DNA from: JBMYRH01 sp049602155
GTDB taxonomy: Bacteria; Myxococcota_A; UBA9042; PHBI01; JBMYRH01
Assembly: GCA_049602155.1 (NCBI GenBank)
Contig: JBMYRH010000005.1
Span: 186,001 to 250,000 of the forward strand
Direction of reading: 5' to 3'
DNA: 64,000 nucleotides
The notes under the pieces were generated by a model. That model saw only the letters and a list, made by a program, of their open reading frames with translations, was not told the DNA's origin and did no database searches. Positions 49,853 through 59,308 of this stretch are shown here, in pieces. A program made the translations under genes and the position numbers. The first letter of the stretch is position 1. Each line of letters starts with the position of its first letter.

Positions 49853-51589
49853 ATGAAGCTCGGTCATATCATCCTACTTGTTGGCGCAGCCCTGATTTTA
49901 GCGGGTGCTGGCGTCATGGATTGGCAGCACTTTCAACTCGCAGAGTTGACCGCCTCGGCGGCCCAAGTCCCGGTAACGGGGCAGGGCATCCTGGGACTCG
50001 GCGCAGGTTTGCTCCTGTGCGGGCTCCTCGGCTTAGTCACGCGCAAGCGGAAACAGTTCGCCACTGTCGGGCTGTTCCTGAGCGTCAGCCTCTTTGGCTG
50101 GCTTGTCGCGGCTCACGTGACGCGCTCCTCTGCGTTTGTCCTGATGCCCTTCGAGGTCGTCGAGATGATGGCGGGCTACACCGTCGCGTCTTGGGGGTCC
50201 TTCCTATGCTTCTTCGGCGCCTTGACTGTCTTGGCAGCGGAGCCCGCCTGGGATCCAAACGCTCAGTTCCTGCGCATCGCGCTGCTCTGGGGTGACACGG
50301 TGATTCAGGAGCGTGTGCTCCAAGAGCCGCAAGACTTCCGCATCGGTGAAGACCTCCGCAACGACTTCATTATCCCGGCTGATAAGCTCCCGAAGAAGTT
50401 CCCGCTCTTCCGCGCGACAAAAGCTGGCGCATACAGCATCGGTCTCTCCTCCGACCTCGCGGGCGAGATCACGATCAACCAAGAGACGAAGCCCATCGCA
50501 GACTTCGTGCGCGATGCTACGGAGAACACCACTGGCGTGAACTTCTCCGAGGTTGGCCCTGGCGACTGGGGCATGGTGCATCTCGACGAGATCCGCATCT
50601 TCTTCCAGTTCGTTCAGCCCGACACGAAGGTCGCTCGCGCAGGCCTCCTGGCTTTCGACGAGACGGTCACCGCAGCGCTGCTGGTCTCCTTCCTCTTTCA
50701 GCTAGGGCTGATGTACTGGTCAGTGCACTGGTGGCAGGAGATCGCCATTCGCCAGGCGAACATGAATAAGAAGAAGGTCCCGACCATTGAGGCCGTGATC
50801 ATCAACCCCGAGGAAGAGGAAGAGCTCGAGGACGACGCCGAGGACGACAGCACGGCGAAGAAGGCCGAGGGTGAAGAGGGCAAGTTTGGTGACCCCGAGG
50901 AGGAGCCAGACAAAGAGTCCAAGATCCCGAAGAACGAGGGCAAGATGGTCGACAAGATCGACCCCAAGAAGGTCGGCCTCAACGACCTGCTCTCAACCAA
51001 TAAGCTCGGCGGAAGCGAAGCGATCGCCAACATCCTCGACTCCAATGTCGATGGCTTCTCCAACAAGATTGCCGTCGCGATGGCGGGCGAGGGGAGCGAG
51101 TTCGTGCTCGGTCACGGCGCAGGTGGACTTGGCTTCAAGGGCACCGGCTCCGGCGGCGGTGGTGAAGGCGGCTACGGCCGTATCCACGGCATGGGCAAGA
51201 TCGACACAGGCGGTGGCATGGGCGTGAAGGCCGGCCTTGGTAAGAAGGGCTCGAAGCGCGTCGGCAAGATCAAGGTCGGTAGCGGAGCGACCCGCGGCTT
51301 CTGTGCCAAGGGGCACATCAAGAGCGTGGTGCGCCGCCGTGCAGGTGCTATCCGCGCTTGCTACGAGAAGCGTCTGCAGCTCAAGCCGAACCTCAAGGGT
51401 AAGATTCAGGTGCGTTGGACGATCGCTCTGGACGGTAAGACGACGAGCGTCTCCGTGACGTCGAACACATTGGGCGACTCAAAGGTCTCCAACTGTGTGG
51501 CTCGTGTGCTCCGCCGTATGCGGTTCCGTAAGCCAGAGGGCGGCATCTGCGTGGTGCAGTGGCCGTTCGTCTTCAACTCCGGGAGCTGA
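49853..51589 (+). CDS. AgmX/PglI C-terminal-domain envelope protein
   Basis: 578 residues. Four TM segments in the first ~120 residues, then an FHA-like soluble stretch (FRIGEDLRNDFIIPADKLPKKFPLFRA, residues ~160-260), another TM at ~270-300, an acidic coiled linker (EEEEELEDDAEDDS...), a Gly-rich region, and the AgmX/PglI C-terminal domain: AIRACYEKRLQLKPNLKGKIQVRWTI, VSNCVARVLRRMRF, GGICVVQWPFVF. The last domain resembles TonB-C. AgmX is associated with adventurous gliding in Myxococcus; other family members support envelope complexes. Ends just before the convergent MGMT gene. Confidence 0.8.
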   Translation: MKLGHIILLVGAALILAGAGVMDWQHFQLAELTASAAQVPVTGQGILGLGAGLLLCGLLGLVTRKRKQFATVGLFLSVSLFGWLVAAHVTRSSAFVLMPFEVVEMMAGYTVASWGSFLCFFGALTVLAAEPAWDPNAQFLRIALLWGDTVIQERVLQEPQDFRIGEDLRNDFIIPADKLPKKFPLFRATKAGAYSIGLSSDLAGEITINQETKPIADFVRDATENTTGVNFSEVGPGDWGMVHLDEIRIFFQFVQPDTKVARAGLLAFDETVTAALLVSFLFQLGLMYWSVHWWQEIAIRQANMNKKKVPTIEAVIINPEEEEELEDDAEDDSTAKKAEGEEGKFGDPEEEPDKESKIPKNEGKMVDKIDPKKVGLNDLLSTNKLGGSEAIANILDSNVDGFSNKIAVAMAGEGSEFVLGHGAGGLGFKGTGSGGGGEGGYGRIHGMGKIDTGGGMGVKAGLGKKGSKRVGKIKVGSGATRGFCAKGHIKSVVRRRAGAIRACYEKRLQLKPNLKGKIQVRWTIALDGKTTSVSVTSNTLGDSKVSNCVARVLRRMRFRKPEGGICVVQWPFVFNSGS

Positions 51590-51610
51590 GTGACGCGGCG
51601 GACAGGCGAG

Positions 51611-52936
51611 CTAGCTCGTCTCGTCCAGCCTGTCCTCAAGTCGCCTCAACTGCGCTTGCCTGTCTGGGTCTTGGCGCTCAGCGAGCAGTGAGAGCAGGTG
51701 GTCTCGTGCGCTCGCGAGGTCTCCAAGTGACTCGTACATGTCAGCTAGACGACTGAGCAGCTCCAGACGGTCTCCCTGCCCATCGCTGAGGGCTTGCTCA
51801 GCGGAGAGCACGGCTTCCCAAAGCAAGCCTGCGTCAGCGAAGATCTCGTGAGGGTTGTCGCAGCGGTCTGCCACCCAGGGGTCGGTGCGCTCGTGTCGAC
51901 GCATCTCGAGCCAGAGGTCGACGGTGGCTTCGCGTGTGGAGCGGTTCACTGGGCGCTCACCGGCCATAACGCTTCGGTAGAGTTGCTCGAGTTCTGCACG
52001 GTGTGAGGGCGGCAGCGTGGGGCTGCACGCGAACCTGCGGCCCATCAGCAGGTAGGAGGGAGAGTTTGAGACGAGGGCTGCATGCAGCATGCACTGAAGC
52101 TCTCCGAGCGGTGGGATGCGGTCCAAGAGTCGCGCGCAGAGCAGTGCAAGGAGCTCTTCGGTCATGATGGCAGCGCCCGCAGAGTTATCTCGCTTGGCGA
52201 CCTCTGCGAGCATGCTCGCCAATGCGGCCAGGTGCTCTGCCTCAAGGTGACTCATAGCCTCCATGAGGAGCCGCTCTTGAGCGCCGCCATCGAGGGTGTC
52301 CCCGCTGAGGAGTTGGGCTTGTATCGCGTCCGGCAGACGCGCACGGACGAGCGCTTCCATTGCCTCTCGCCCATCGGCGGCCTCTCGTTGCTTTGCGACG
52401 CTAAAGAGCGGTAAGGCGCTGGTCTGGTGTCCCTCAAGTGCGAGCAGGCGTCGCTTCTTCGGGAGACCTGAAGAGAAGCCCCCGAGGCTGCCATCCGAGG
52501 CGATAACCCGGTGGCAGGGCACAAAGAGGGGGAGCGGGTTCGCACCGCAAGCTTGCGCTACTGCGCGAGTGGCTGTGGGGCGACCTATCCGCTTGGCGAT
52601 CTCTCCATAGCTGACCGTATGCCCGTACGGCACGTGACGCAGTGCATCCCAAACTCGGCATTGGAAGGGCGTCCCTTGGAGTGCGAGCGCTAAGGTAAAG
52701 GCCCGCCTCTTACCGTTAAAATATGCAGCGATCTGTCGCCGCGCTTGATGCAGCAGCGGGTGGTCATCCGCGACGACGACGCCCTCTAAGCTCGCACTGA
52801 GTGCAGTGCGTGCTGCATCGACATCTTCTGCGCCGACAAAGGTCATGGCACAGAGCCCCTCATCTCCAGTCACGACGAGCAAGCGCCCTAACGGACACTC
52901 AAGCGTGGTTGAACTGAAGACACGAGGCGCGGTCAC
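51611..52936 (-). CDS. ogt: Methylated-DNA-protein cysteine methyltransferase fused to a helical repeat region
   Basis: 441 residues. The first ~165 are a standard O6-alkylguanine DNA alkyltransferase: FQCRVWDALRHVPYGHTVSYGEIAKRIG (helix-turn-helix), ATRAVAQACGANPLPLFVPCHRVIASDGSLGGFSSG with C141 in PCHRVI as methyl acceptor. It removes alkyl groups from guanine O6 and is used up. Residues ~170-441 are helical without the usual AdaA/AraC partner: VARRSTREATVDLWLEMRRHE and a TPR-like end (LELLSRLADMYESLGDLASARDHLLSLLAERQDP). I know of no such standard fusion. Begins two bases after tatA on the same strand, so possibly co-transcribed. Confidence 0.85.
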   Translation of the reverse strand: MTAPRVFSSTTLECPLGRLLVVTGDEGLCAMTFVGAEDVDAARTALSASLEGVVVADDHPLLHQARRQIAAYFNGKRRAFTLALALQGTPFQCRVWDALRHVPYGHTVSYGEIAKRIGRPTATRAVAQACGANPLPLFVPCHRVIASDGSLGGFSSGLPKKRRLLALEGHQTSALPLFSVAKQREAADGREAMEALVRARLPDAIQAQLLSGDTLDGGAQERLLMEAMSHLEAEHLAALASMLAEVAKRDNSAGAAIMTEELLALLCARLLDRIPPLGELQCMLHAALVSNSPSYLLMGRRFACSPTLPPSHRAELEQLYRSVMAGERPVNRSTREATVDLWLEMRRHERTDPWVADRCDNPHEIFADAGLLWEAVLSAEQALSDGQGDRLELLSRLADMYESLGDLASARDHLLSLLAERQDPDRQAQLRRLEDRLDETS

Positions 52937-52938
52937 GA

Positions 52939-53214
52939 TTAGGCCTCCGTCTTCTGCTCCTCAACATTGGCGACATCGACGGTTTGCGCGTCTTGTTGGC
53001 CCTCGGTGAGTTGTTTGGGCGTGACATCGACCGCCTCTTCGTCCTTACCGCTGATTGCGGAGCGGAACGACTTGACGCTCTTACCCAACGCGTCACCGAT
53101 CTGCGGCAGCTTCATCGGCCCGAAGATGAGCAAGACGATGACGAGGATGATGATGAGTTCGACGGGGCCGAGGCCTCCAATGAACGCAAGCGGCAGGGGT
53201 GCCAGCGTGGTCAT
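52939..53214 (-). CDS. tatA: Twin-arginine translocase subunit TatA
   Basis: 91 residues. One TM segment GPVELIIILVIVLLIFGPMKLPQIGDALGKSVKSFRSAI; the F-G-P hinge and amphipathic helix are those of TatA/TatE. A short Glu-rich tail follows. Forms the protein-conducting ring of the Tat pathway with TatB/TatC. No tatB/tatC here. Upstream, 32 bases separate it from the TPR-protein gene. Confidence 0.95.
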   Translation of the reverse strand: MTTLAPLPLAFIGGLGPVELIIILVIVLLIFGPMKLPQIGDALGKSVKSFRSAISGKDEEAVDVTPKQLTEGQQDAQTVDVANVEEQKTEA

Positions 53215-53246
53215 CTGATGTGTCTCCTAGTGTCTCGCGCCGGTAC

Positions 53247-54497
53247 TTAGGGCGCGATATTGATGATCTTATCTACCGTGTCTGTGAGCTTTTTACCCGT
53301 CTCAACTGTCCGATCGACGGTACCCGTGACGTCGTTGGCGATCGCCGCAGGGGTACCGAGCGTCTGGTCGACGGTCCGCGCGAACTGCTCAGGTCTTCGC
53401 ATGGCGTCCTCGTGTTGGCGGCGCAGGTCCGAGATGGTCTTCTCCGCCTCGGCGGGGTCGTTGACAAAGAGCCTTGGCTCCGCGCCCTTCGTGATGTCGT
53501 CTCCCCATGCGATGATGATGTCGTAGTCTTCATTCTCCCAATCGATGACGTGAGTGCGGGTCTTGGGGTGGGCGAGGAGCTTCAGCACCATGTAGGCCGC
53601 GACCCTCGACTCGGGGCGGTACCAAATATGAGGCTCTTTGTAGGGGCGCGAAGTCTCGGTCAGTAGGGGCTCATCGTAGCCTAGTGCGTCGAGCATCCCC
53701 TCAAGGTTGTCGACGTTGTCCTCTCCATACTCCCCTAGCGAGTTTCCGATCTTAATGCGGGCATAGCCTGTGACTTGCTTGAACGCAGCTGACCTGTCCC
53801 GGATATGAGCGAAGTCACTGTCTTTACGCGATTTGTAGAGCGCTTTGATCGCATCGGAGTTCCCGATGTCACGCAAGCAGTAGAGATGCTCGATCATCTT
53901 CGCTTCGTCATCTGTCATCGCGTACATCGCGGCGACGTTGTATTGACTCTTGGTCCAGCCCGGGGCGATCTCGATCATCTTTTGGAAGTGACCCAATGCA
54001 GCCTTGTAGTTCTCTTTCTTGTAGGCCGACATCCCCTTCTTGAAGGCCTTGTTCGCTGTACGCTTCACCTTCTTCGTAGGCGTGGGCACGTCACATTTTT
54101 CCCGCTGGGTCTCCACGGTCTCTCCAAGGGCGACCTGCGCTGATTGGCCGGTGCGCTTGGGTAGCTTGGTCACTCCAAGGCGAACCAGCACCTGCCGAGC
54201 AAGGTGAGCTTGATTCGCCGAACCCTCTCGATACAGACGCGTGACCGCCTCCCTCACGCGGTCCCCATACTCCCCCTCGATGGCCCCCTTCGGGACATAC
54301 GCGAACCAGAGACGTGTGCAGTGGTCGATCTCAGCGATCCCCGCGCTGCCTGGGTCGCCAAAGGCTTTGGTTTCGCACTCGGCCTGATGGGTTGGCCAAT
54401 AGTCCTGAGCCTGGATTTCGGTGGCCGTCATTGCGAGCGCGAGAGTCGCTAAGAGCGTCAGCGCATTCCGAGGCATCTTCGAGGGTTTCTGAAACAT
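53247..54497 (-). CDS. Exported TPR-domain protein
   Basis: 416 residues from the ATG at 54497; a second start at 54476 (MPRNALTLLATLALAM) is also possible. Signal peptide ends IQAQD. The mature part has Cys pairs, then a basic stretch (TPTKKVKRTANKAFKKGMSAYKKENYKAALGHFQKMIEIAPGWTKSQYNVAAMYAM), which is two TPR motifs, then helical and beta stretches including WENEDYDIIIAWGDDI. Long C-terminal helix (RTVDQTLGTPAAIANDVTGTVDRT). I do not recognise the specific family. Faces the class A PBP gene divergently; 157 bases separate the two starts, and a common envelope role is possible. Confidence 0.7.
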   Translation of the reverse strand: MFQKPSKMPRNALTLLATLALAMTATEIQAQDYWPTHQAECETKAFGDPGSAGIAEIDHCTRLWFAYVPKGAIEGEYGDRVREAVTRLYREGSANQAHLARQVLVRLGVTKLPKRTGQSAQVALGETVETQREKCDVPTPTKKVKRTANKAFKKGMSAYKKENYKAALGHFQKMIEIAPGWTKSQYNVAAMYAMTDDEAKMIEHLYCLRDIGNSDAIKALYKSRKDSDFAHIRDRSAAFKQVTGYARIKIGNSLGEYGEDNVDNLEGMLDALGYDEPLLTETSRPYKEPHIWYRPESRVAAYMVLKLLAHPKTRTHVIDWENEDYDIIIAWGDDITKGAEPRLFVNDPAEAEKTISDLRRQHEDAMRRPEQFARTVDQTLGTPAAIANDVTGTVDRTVETGKKLTDTVDKIINIAP

Positions 54498-54654
54498 GGC
54501 GGTATATTGGAGCCGAGGGAGGATACGTACGGCCGGTAGCCTAGCACTCGCTATGGGTTGGGGCAACGCAGCGATACGGGAGCGCTCCAACCTCGTCGGT
54601 CGTTTCCCGGGGGCGTTTCTGGACCCGCTGAAGACCTCCCATGACCATGGGGGC

Positions 54655-56523
54655 ATGCGGTCTACGGAATCCACTCCTGGTGTCAGCGCTCGTTTGCTCT
54701 CCTGGGGCATCCGGGGCTGTGTCGTGCTCGCTGTCTTGGTGGGGCTCGCCGGCATTGGGCTTCATGGGCTCGGGGTGTGGTTCGAGGGCGACTTACCGCC
54801 GGTCAAATCTGTGACGGATTATCGCAAGGCTGCGCTGCAGACGACGCGCGTGTTCGCCCGCGATGGTCGCTTGGTTGCCGAGCTGTGGCGCGAGCGGAGA
54901 ACGCTCGTGACTGGGCGCGATATCCCTGACCACGTGAGGCAAGTCGCGGTCGCCGCAGAGGACGGTGACTTCTACACACACGATGGTGTCGATCTGCTTG
55001 GGATTGCGCGCGCCATGCTCATCAACCTCCGAGATCAGCGCTTCAGTCAGGGCGCATCCACGATTACCCAGCAGCTGGCGCGGAGCTTTTACCTGACAGC
55101 GGATAAGACCCTGCAGCGCAAGGTGCGTGAGGTGTTCTTGGCTCGGAAGCTCGAGACTCACCTCAGCAAGGACGAGATCCTGACGCTCTATCTGAATCAG
55201 ATCTACTTCGGTCATGGACGGTGGGGGATCGCTGAGGCGTCACGCTACTACCTTGGTAAGCGCGTCGCAGAGCTCACGGTCCCCGATGCGGCCCTGCTTA
55301 TGGCGCTCGTGCCGGCCCCCGAGCGACTGAACCCCAAGGTCGCGCTTCAGGAGTGCCTCAAGCGCCGTAACCGAATCATCGACCGTATGGTGTCACAGGG
55401 CTACACGGAGGCCTCGGAGGCCGCGATCTTTCGGCAAGAGCGGCCCGAGCTGGTGGATGGAAGTCGGCGCACACCAAGCGCCGATTGGTTCGTCGATGTG
55501 GTCAAGAGACGCCTCATCGAGGCGTTGGGCCGCGACGTGGTCATGTCCGGCGGGCTTAGCGTCTACACCACGCTGGATCTAGACGCCCAAGCCAGCGTCG
55601 ATGCGGCCGTGAAGAGGCACCTCGGCGATGCTCCGTCGGCCCCTCAGGGCGCGGTTGTTGTCCTGGAGGCTGGGAGCCACGCGGTTCGTGCCATCAGCGG
55701 TGGTGCGAATTTCAAGGAGTCCGTCTTCAACCGCGCCATCCAGGCGCATCGTCAGGCGGGGAGCACCGTGAAGCCGTTCGTGTATGGCTCGGCGCTTGAG
55801 CGTGGCTTGCTGACCGACGAGAGTGAGCTACCGAACTCGGCGCGCTGCTATCGTGGTGCAAAGCGACCATGGTGTCCGAAGAACGCGGGCGGCAAGCACG
55901 ATGACCAGCCGACAAGTGTCAGCGACGCGTTGACGCGTTCACTCAACGTGATCGCAGTGCAGGTCCTTCAGAAAGTCGGGATCTCGGCCTTCACAGACTT
56001 CATGCGTCGCGCGGGCGTACGATCTGCGGTCCCGTCCAACCTCACGGCTGCGCTGGGGAGCGGTGAGGTGACCCCGCTTGAATTGACGAATGCTTACGCC
56101 ACGTTGGCCTCGCAGGGGGTCCATGGCGAGCCGGTCTTTGTGAGCCGCGTCGAGGATGTTGGCGGTCGGACGGTCTACGCAGAGCGTTCGTCACCGCGGC
56201 AAGCCATCCGACGCGACGTCGCTGGGTCATTGACACAGATGCTGACCCGAGTTGTCGCCGAAGGCACAGGTCGCCGTGCAGCCGTCAAGGGCCTGAAGGT
56301 CGCGGGCAAGACGGGGACGACGAACGGCCGCGTGGATGCCTGGTTTGTCGGCTTCACGGTCCCAAAGGCGAGGGAGGCCAGCATCGTGACGGGAGTCTGG
56401 GTTGGGCACGATGACAATAAGCCACTGGTGAGTGGATCGGGGGGCACGACCGCCGCACCGCTTTGGGCGGATGTCATGCGGGGCTGGATGAGCCCAAGTG
56501 GTCAACAGGCGTCGCTTCGTTAG
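54655..56523 (+). CDS. Class A penicillin-binding protein (PBP1A-like)
   Basis: 622 residues from the ATG at 54655; the longer frame from 54496 would overlap the divergent start at 54497 and lacks a site. Single TM RGCVVLAVLVGLAGIGLHGLG. Glycosyltransferase 51: VAAEDGDFYTHDGVDLLG (catalytic Glu), GASTITQQLARSFYL, RKLETHLSKDEILTLYLNQIYFG, GWGIAEASRYY variant. Transpeptidase: QAGSTVKPFVYGSALE (nucleophile Ser, SxxK), SRSLN-type TRSLNVIAVQ (SxN), VAGKTGTT (KTG). Polymerises and cross-links peptidoglycan. Lacks the extra OB domain of full PBP1A. Inner membrane facing periplasm. Confidence 0.9.
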   Translation: MRSTESTPGVSARLLSWGIRGCVVLAVLVGLAGIGLHGLGVWFEGDLPPVKSVTDYRKAALQTTRVFARDGRLVAELWRERRTLVTGRDIPDHVRQVAVAAEDGDFYTHDGVDLLGIARAMLINLRDQRFSQGASTITQQLARSFYLTADKTLQRKVREVFLARKLETHLSKDEILTLYLNQIYFGHGRWGIAEASRYYLGKRVAELTVPDAALLMALVPAPERLNPKVALQECLKRRNRIIDRMVSQGYTEASEAAIFRQERPELVDGSRRTPSADWFVDVVKRRLIEALGRDVVMSGGLSVYTTLDLDAQASVDAAVKRHLGDAPSAPQGAVVVLEAGSHAVRAISGGANFKESVFNRAIQAHRQAGSTVKPFVYGSALERGLLTDESELPNSARCYRGAKRPWCPKNAGGKHDDQPTSVSDALTRSLNVIAVQVLQKVGISAFTDFMRRAGVRSAVPSNLTAALGSGEVTPLELTNAYATLASQGVHGEPVFVSRVEDVGGRTVYAERSSPRQAIRRDVAGSLTQMLTRVVAEGTGRRAAVKGLKVAGKTGTTNGRVDAWFVGFTVPKAREASIVTGVWVGHDDNKPLVSGSGGTTAAPLWADVMRGWMSPSGQQASLR

Positions 56524-56558
56524 AACAAGCGCGCGGTCTCGCGTGTTACTGTGGGCCC

Positions 56559-57989
56559 ATGACCACCGTCACCGCCCTCGCATTGCTCATCTTTGGTGCT
56601 GCACCTACGCTGCCTTCGCCTCCGGCGCCGGCTTCACCAGCGGTGCGGCTCTGCAGTCATTTGGTGTCCGGGTTGCTGTCCGAGCCGGGCGCGCTCCCCG
56701 CGACCTCCGTTTACCAGCTCGATGTCACCGTGAAGGGAGGTCCGGCACCGTTCGGGGCCTATATCGCAGACACGCTGGAGGGGGCCCTCAATCGCACGGC
56801 GGTTGGCACGACTCGTGGTCGCACAGACCAAGGGCTTGCGTCGCATCGAGTCTCGGTGGCGTTGACGATCCGTCGAGCCCGAGTCGATGCGATCGCCACG
56901 ATCGTGAAGTTGCCGACCTCTGTATGGGAATGGCTCCGCATCCCAGGGGGCATTGTCCTCGCCACGGCGACCTCGACCGCAGAGATGGACCTTGAGCTGC
57001 GGCTCCTCGCAGAGACAGCGTCTCTCGGGGTCAACCTGAGGCGCTTGAGGCTGGTCGAGATCTCTAAGCGCACAGCGCAGGAGCTGCTCTTGGCCCCGGT
57101 CCTCGACATGCTACAGGCGGATCTCGACGGTGACGGTCTGCGCGAAGTGGTCCTATTACAGGCGGAGCGCCTGCTCACGGCGCGATGGCGGGCGCCCGGG
57201 AAGGCACGACGTGGACCCCTTCTGGATGTGATTCAGCAGACCCCGTTGAGCGCTCTTGAACCCTCTCCCTCACGCTTAAGGCAGCCCACTGGACGACTCG
57301 TCCAAGTCACGATGTCGGATGGAACCAGCGCGGTGCTCGTGGCCACCTCCGAGCACGCCACAGCATCGTTGTGGCGCTACGGACGCGATCGTTGGCACTT
57401 GCTCGACGCCGCGCCGGGAGACGGTGACTGGCCCCTCTACGCGCTGGGGCCAGGGGAGTGGCTTACGCGGGGCAAGATGTCGGAGAGGGGGCTCTTGTCT
57501 GGGGAGACAATCGGCTTGGTCGCTCCTGGCGCAGCCGGTTACGTTCAGCAGGCTCTTCAGCCTGCGCACGAAGAGTTCTACGGGGTGCGAGCCTTCTCCT
57601 TCTTCCAGCCCTCGACGCCCAGCTGGTCTCCCATCTTGGTAAGGAGCACAGCTGATCAACGCCTGACCGTCTGGTCACCAGCGGACGACCAAGAGCCGCT
57701 CGTCATCGCCGAGGCTGGCGACGCTGCAGTGGTCTGTGATCTGGACGCGAACGGTGCACCTGAGCTGATCCACACCTCGAGCGCGATCGGCGCGCCAGAT
57801 CGGTTGACGCTCCTCGAGCTCGGCGCGGAGCGAAGTGGACGCGTACGATGGGAGCGAGACATCGCTGCACCCGTGACCGCGATGACCGCCGCAGATCTCG
57901 ACGAAGATGGCTTCCAGGAGGTCCTGGTCGCCACCTGGAGTGGTGCTGAGGCCGGGATGCACCTCGTGACCCCGTGGGTGTCGAAGTGA
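56559..57989 (+). CDS. Exported FG-GAP/VCBS-like repeat protein
   Basis: 476 residues from the ATG at 56559; the earlier open frame overlaps the PBP. Signal peptide MTTVTALALLIFGAAPTLPSPPAP. First ~170 residues form an unknown domain with LVSGLLSEPGALPATSVYQLDVTVKGG. The rest has FG-GAP-like calcium-binding turns: LQADLDGDGLREVVLLQ, VVCDLDANGAPELIHTS, TAADLDEDGFQEVLVAT, spread over a beta-propeller-like region. Could bind calcium and sugars or protein. Translationally coupled to the following solute-binding-like gene (GTGA overlap). Same direction as the PBP gene 36 bases upstream. Confidence 0.8.
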   Translation: MTTVTALALLIFGAAPTLPSPPAPASPAVRLCSHLVSGLLSEPGALPATSVYQLDVTVKGGPAPFGAYIADTLEGALNRTAVGTTRGRTDQGLASHRVSVALTIRRARVDAIATIVKLPTSVWEWLRIPGGIVLATATSTAEMDLELRLLAETASLGVNLRRLRLVEISKRTAQELLLAPVLDMLQADLDGDGLREVVLLQAERLLTARWRAPGKARRGPLLDVIQQTPLSALEPSPSRLRQPTGRLVQVTMSDGTSAVLVATSEHATASLWRYGRDRWHLLDAAPGDGDWPLYALGPGEWLTRGKMSERGLLSGETIGLVAPGAAGYVQQALQPAHEEFYGVRAFSFFQPSTPSWSPILVRSTADQRLTVWSPADDQEPLVIAEAGDAAVVCDLDANGAPELIHTSSAIGAPDRLTLLELGAERSGRVRWERDIAAPVTAMTAADLDEDGFQEVLVATWSGAEAGMHLVTPWVSK

Positions 57990-59308
57990 AGCAGGCGTCG
58001 GCGCTTTTGTCGCTCCTTACGCTGTGCGTGCAGGCTGATGTCGCCGAGGCGGCTGGACGCATCCCCTACGGAGGGGTGGTTCGGGTGAGCCTGACACCGG
58101 AAGCGGTGCCAATGTGGCGCGATAGCGTCAGTGATTGCTTCCTCTTTCAGAGGCGCGCGGGGCGGCTCTCTCCAGAGCTCGCGTCAGATCAGGGGCAGTG
58201 GCAGGACGACTCACTGACCCTTACCCTCGCGTCAGGCGCGCGCTTTCACAACGGAGATTTGATCGAGGCTCGACACGTGGTCGCCAGCTTAAAGCGCGCG
58301 GGACGTGAGGCGTCACCGTTGCGGACTGCGTTGGCCTTGTTGATGCCCAGAGCGGTGAGTCCGGTGGTGGTCAATGTGCGCGTGCCCTCTGGAGTGGGCG
58401 AGGACGCGCTCCGTCGTTTACTTGCTCATCCGGCGGCGGCCATTCGACATCAAGGTAGCCGCTGCGGAGCGTTTCGTCCGGTGGGGCTGACCGAGGATGA
58501 GCTACGCTTCGAGGCACATCGCGGGCACCCTCAAGGGCGACCTTGGCTGGACGGCGTCACGCTGACACGGGTCCAGACCTCCGAACGCGCGGTGGAGGCG
58601 CTCGTCTTTCAGAAGGCCGATGTGACGGAGACCGCGAGCTCACGAAACCGAGCAGTCGCTGACGCTTCACCGCGTGGTTGGTCGACTGTCTTTGCGGTGC
58701 CCAATGCACGTTGGCGCGGCCGTGATGGGGTCGCGTTTCGGCGGCGTGTGGCGTGGTTAAACCGTAAGACGCGGTTCGCGAGGCACGTCGATGCGCCTTT
58801 TGAGCGGGCCCGGGGAGCACTTCCCAGTGGCTACGGTTCGCCTCTTCGACAAGAGGCCGTGCGGACCGCTCCCCTGGACTTGGCCGAGCTCGTGGTCGCT
58901 TACCCTGCCGGTCGAGCGGACCTTAAAGAGCTGGCAGAGGTGCTGCGAGATACGCTGAGAGTGGACTGTGAAGGGGCGCCCCGAGTGTTGCCTGTCGAGG
59001 GATTGACCATCGAGCGCGCGTCGCGCGGCGAGCACTCATGGACTGTGGCACTTGTGACCATGGAGTGGAGCGGATTGGACGCCTCTCAGGCGGTCATTGA
59101 GCTCGCGAATAGAGCGTCTCTGCCGACGCCGGATGCGTTGCGAGTGCTGCGCGAGGGACACGAGGCGTGGCTGACGCAGCGTCATGACGAGCAAGCGCTG
59201 ATCCCCGTCCTCCATCTTCGTAAGCCGGCCTTTCATCGTCGTAACTGGCACCTCGCTCAAGGTGCGGGGCAGTCCGGCGGACTGGCATGGAGTTGGCGTC
59301 AACGATGA
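57986..59308 (+). CDS. Family-5-like periplasmic solute-binding protein
   Basis: 440 residues from the GTG at 57986 (GTGA overlap; a GTG at 57974 is an alternative). Signal peptide KQASALLSLLTLCVQADVAEAAG. The frame resembles oligopeptide-binding proteins: GGVVRVSLTPEA, LTLTLASGARFHNGDLIEARHVVASLKRA, RQGSRCGAFRPVGL, GRPWLDGVTLTRVQT, ALIPVLHLRKPAFHRRNW. Some conserved parts are missing, and sequence similarity looks remote. No ABC permease or ATPase is nearby. It precedes a histidine kinase with an ATGA overlap, so it may act as a ligand sensor for that kinase rather than a transporter. Confidence 0.65.
   Translation: MKQASALLSLLTLCVQADVAEAAGRIPYGGVVRVSLTPEAVPMWRDSVSDCFLFQRRAGRLSPELASDQGQWQDDSLTLTLASGARFHNGDLIEARHVVASLKRAGREASPLRTALALLMPRAVSPVVVNVRVPSGVGEDALRRLLAHPAAAIRHQGSRCGAFRPVGLTEDELRFEAHRGHPQGRPWLDGVTLTRVQTSERAVEALVFQKADVTETASSRNRAVADASPRGWSTVFAVPNARWRGRDGVAFRRRVAWLNRKTRFARHVDAPFERARGALPSGYGSPLRQEAVRTAPLDLAELVVAYPAGRADLKELAEVLRDTLRVDCEGAPRVLPVEGLTIERASRGEHSWTVALVTMEWSGLDASQAVIELANRASLPTPDALRVLREGHEAWLTQRHDEQALIPVLHLRKPAFHRRNWHLAQGAGQSGGLAWSWRQR

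Noticed and set aside
54496..54655. Longer start for the penicillin-binding protein
   Set aside because: Would overlap the divergent start at 54497, has no ribosome site, and the extra residues show no signal or domain.
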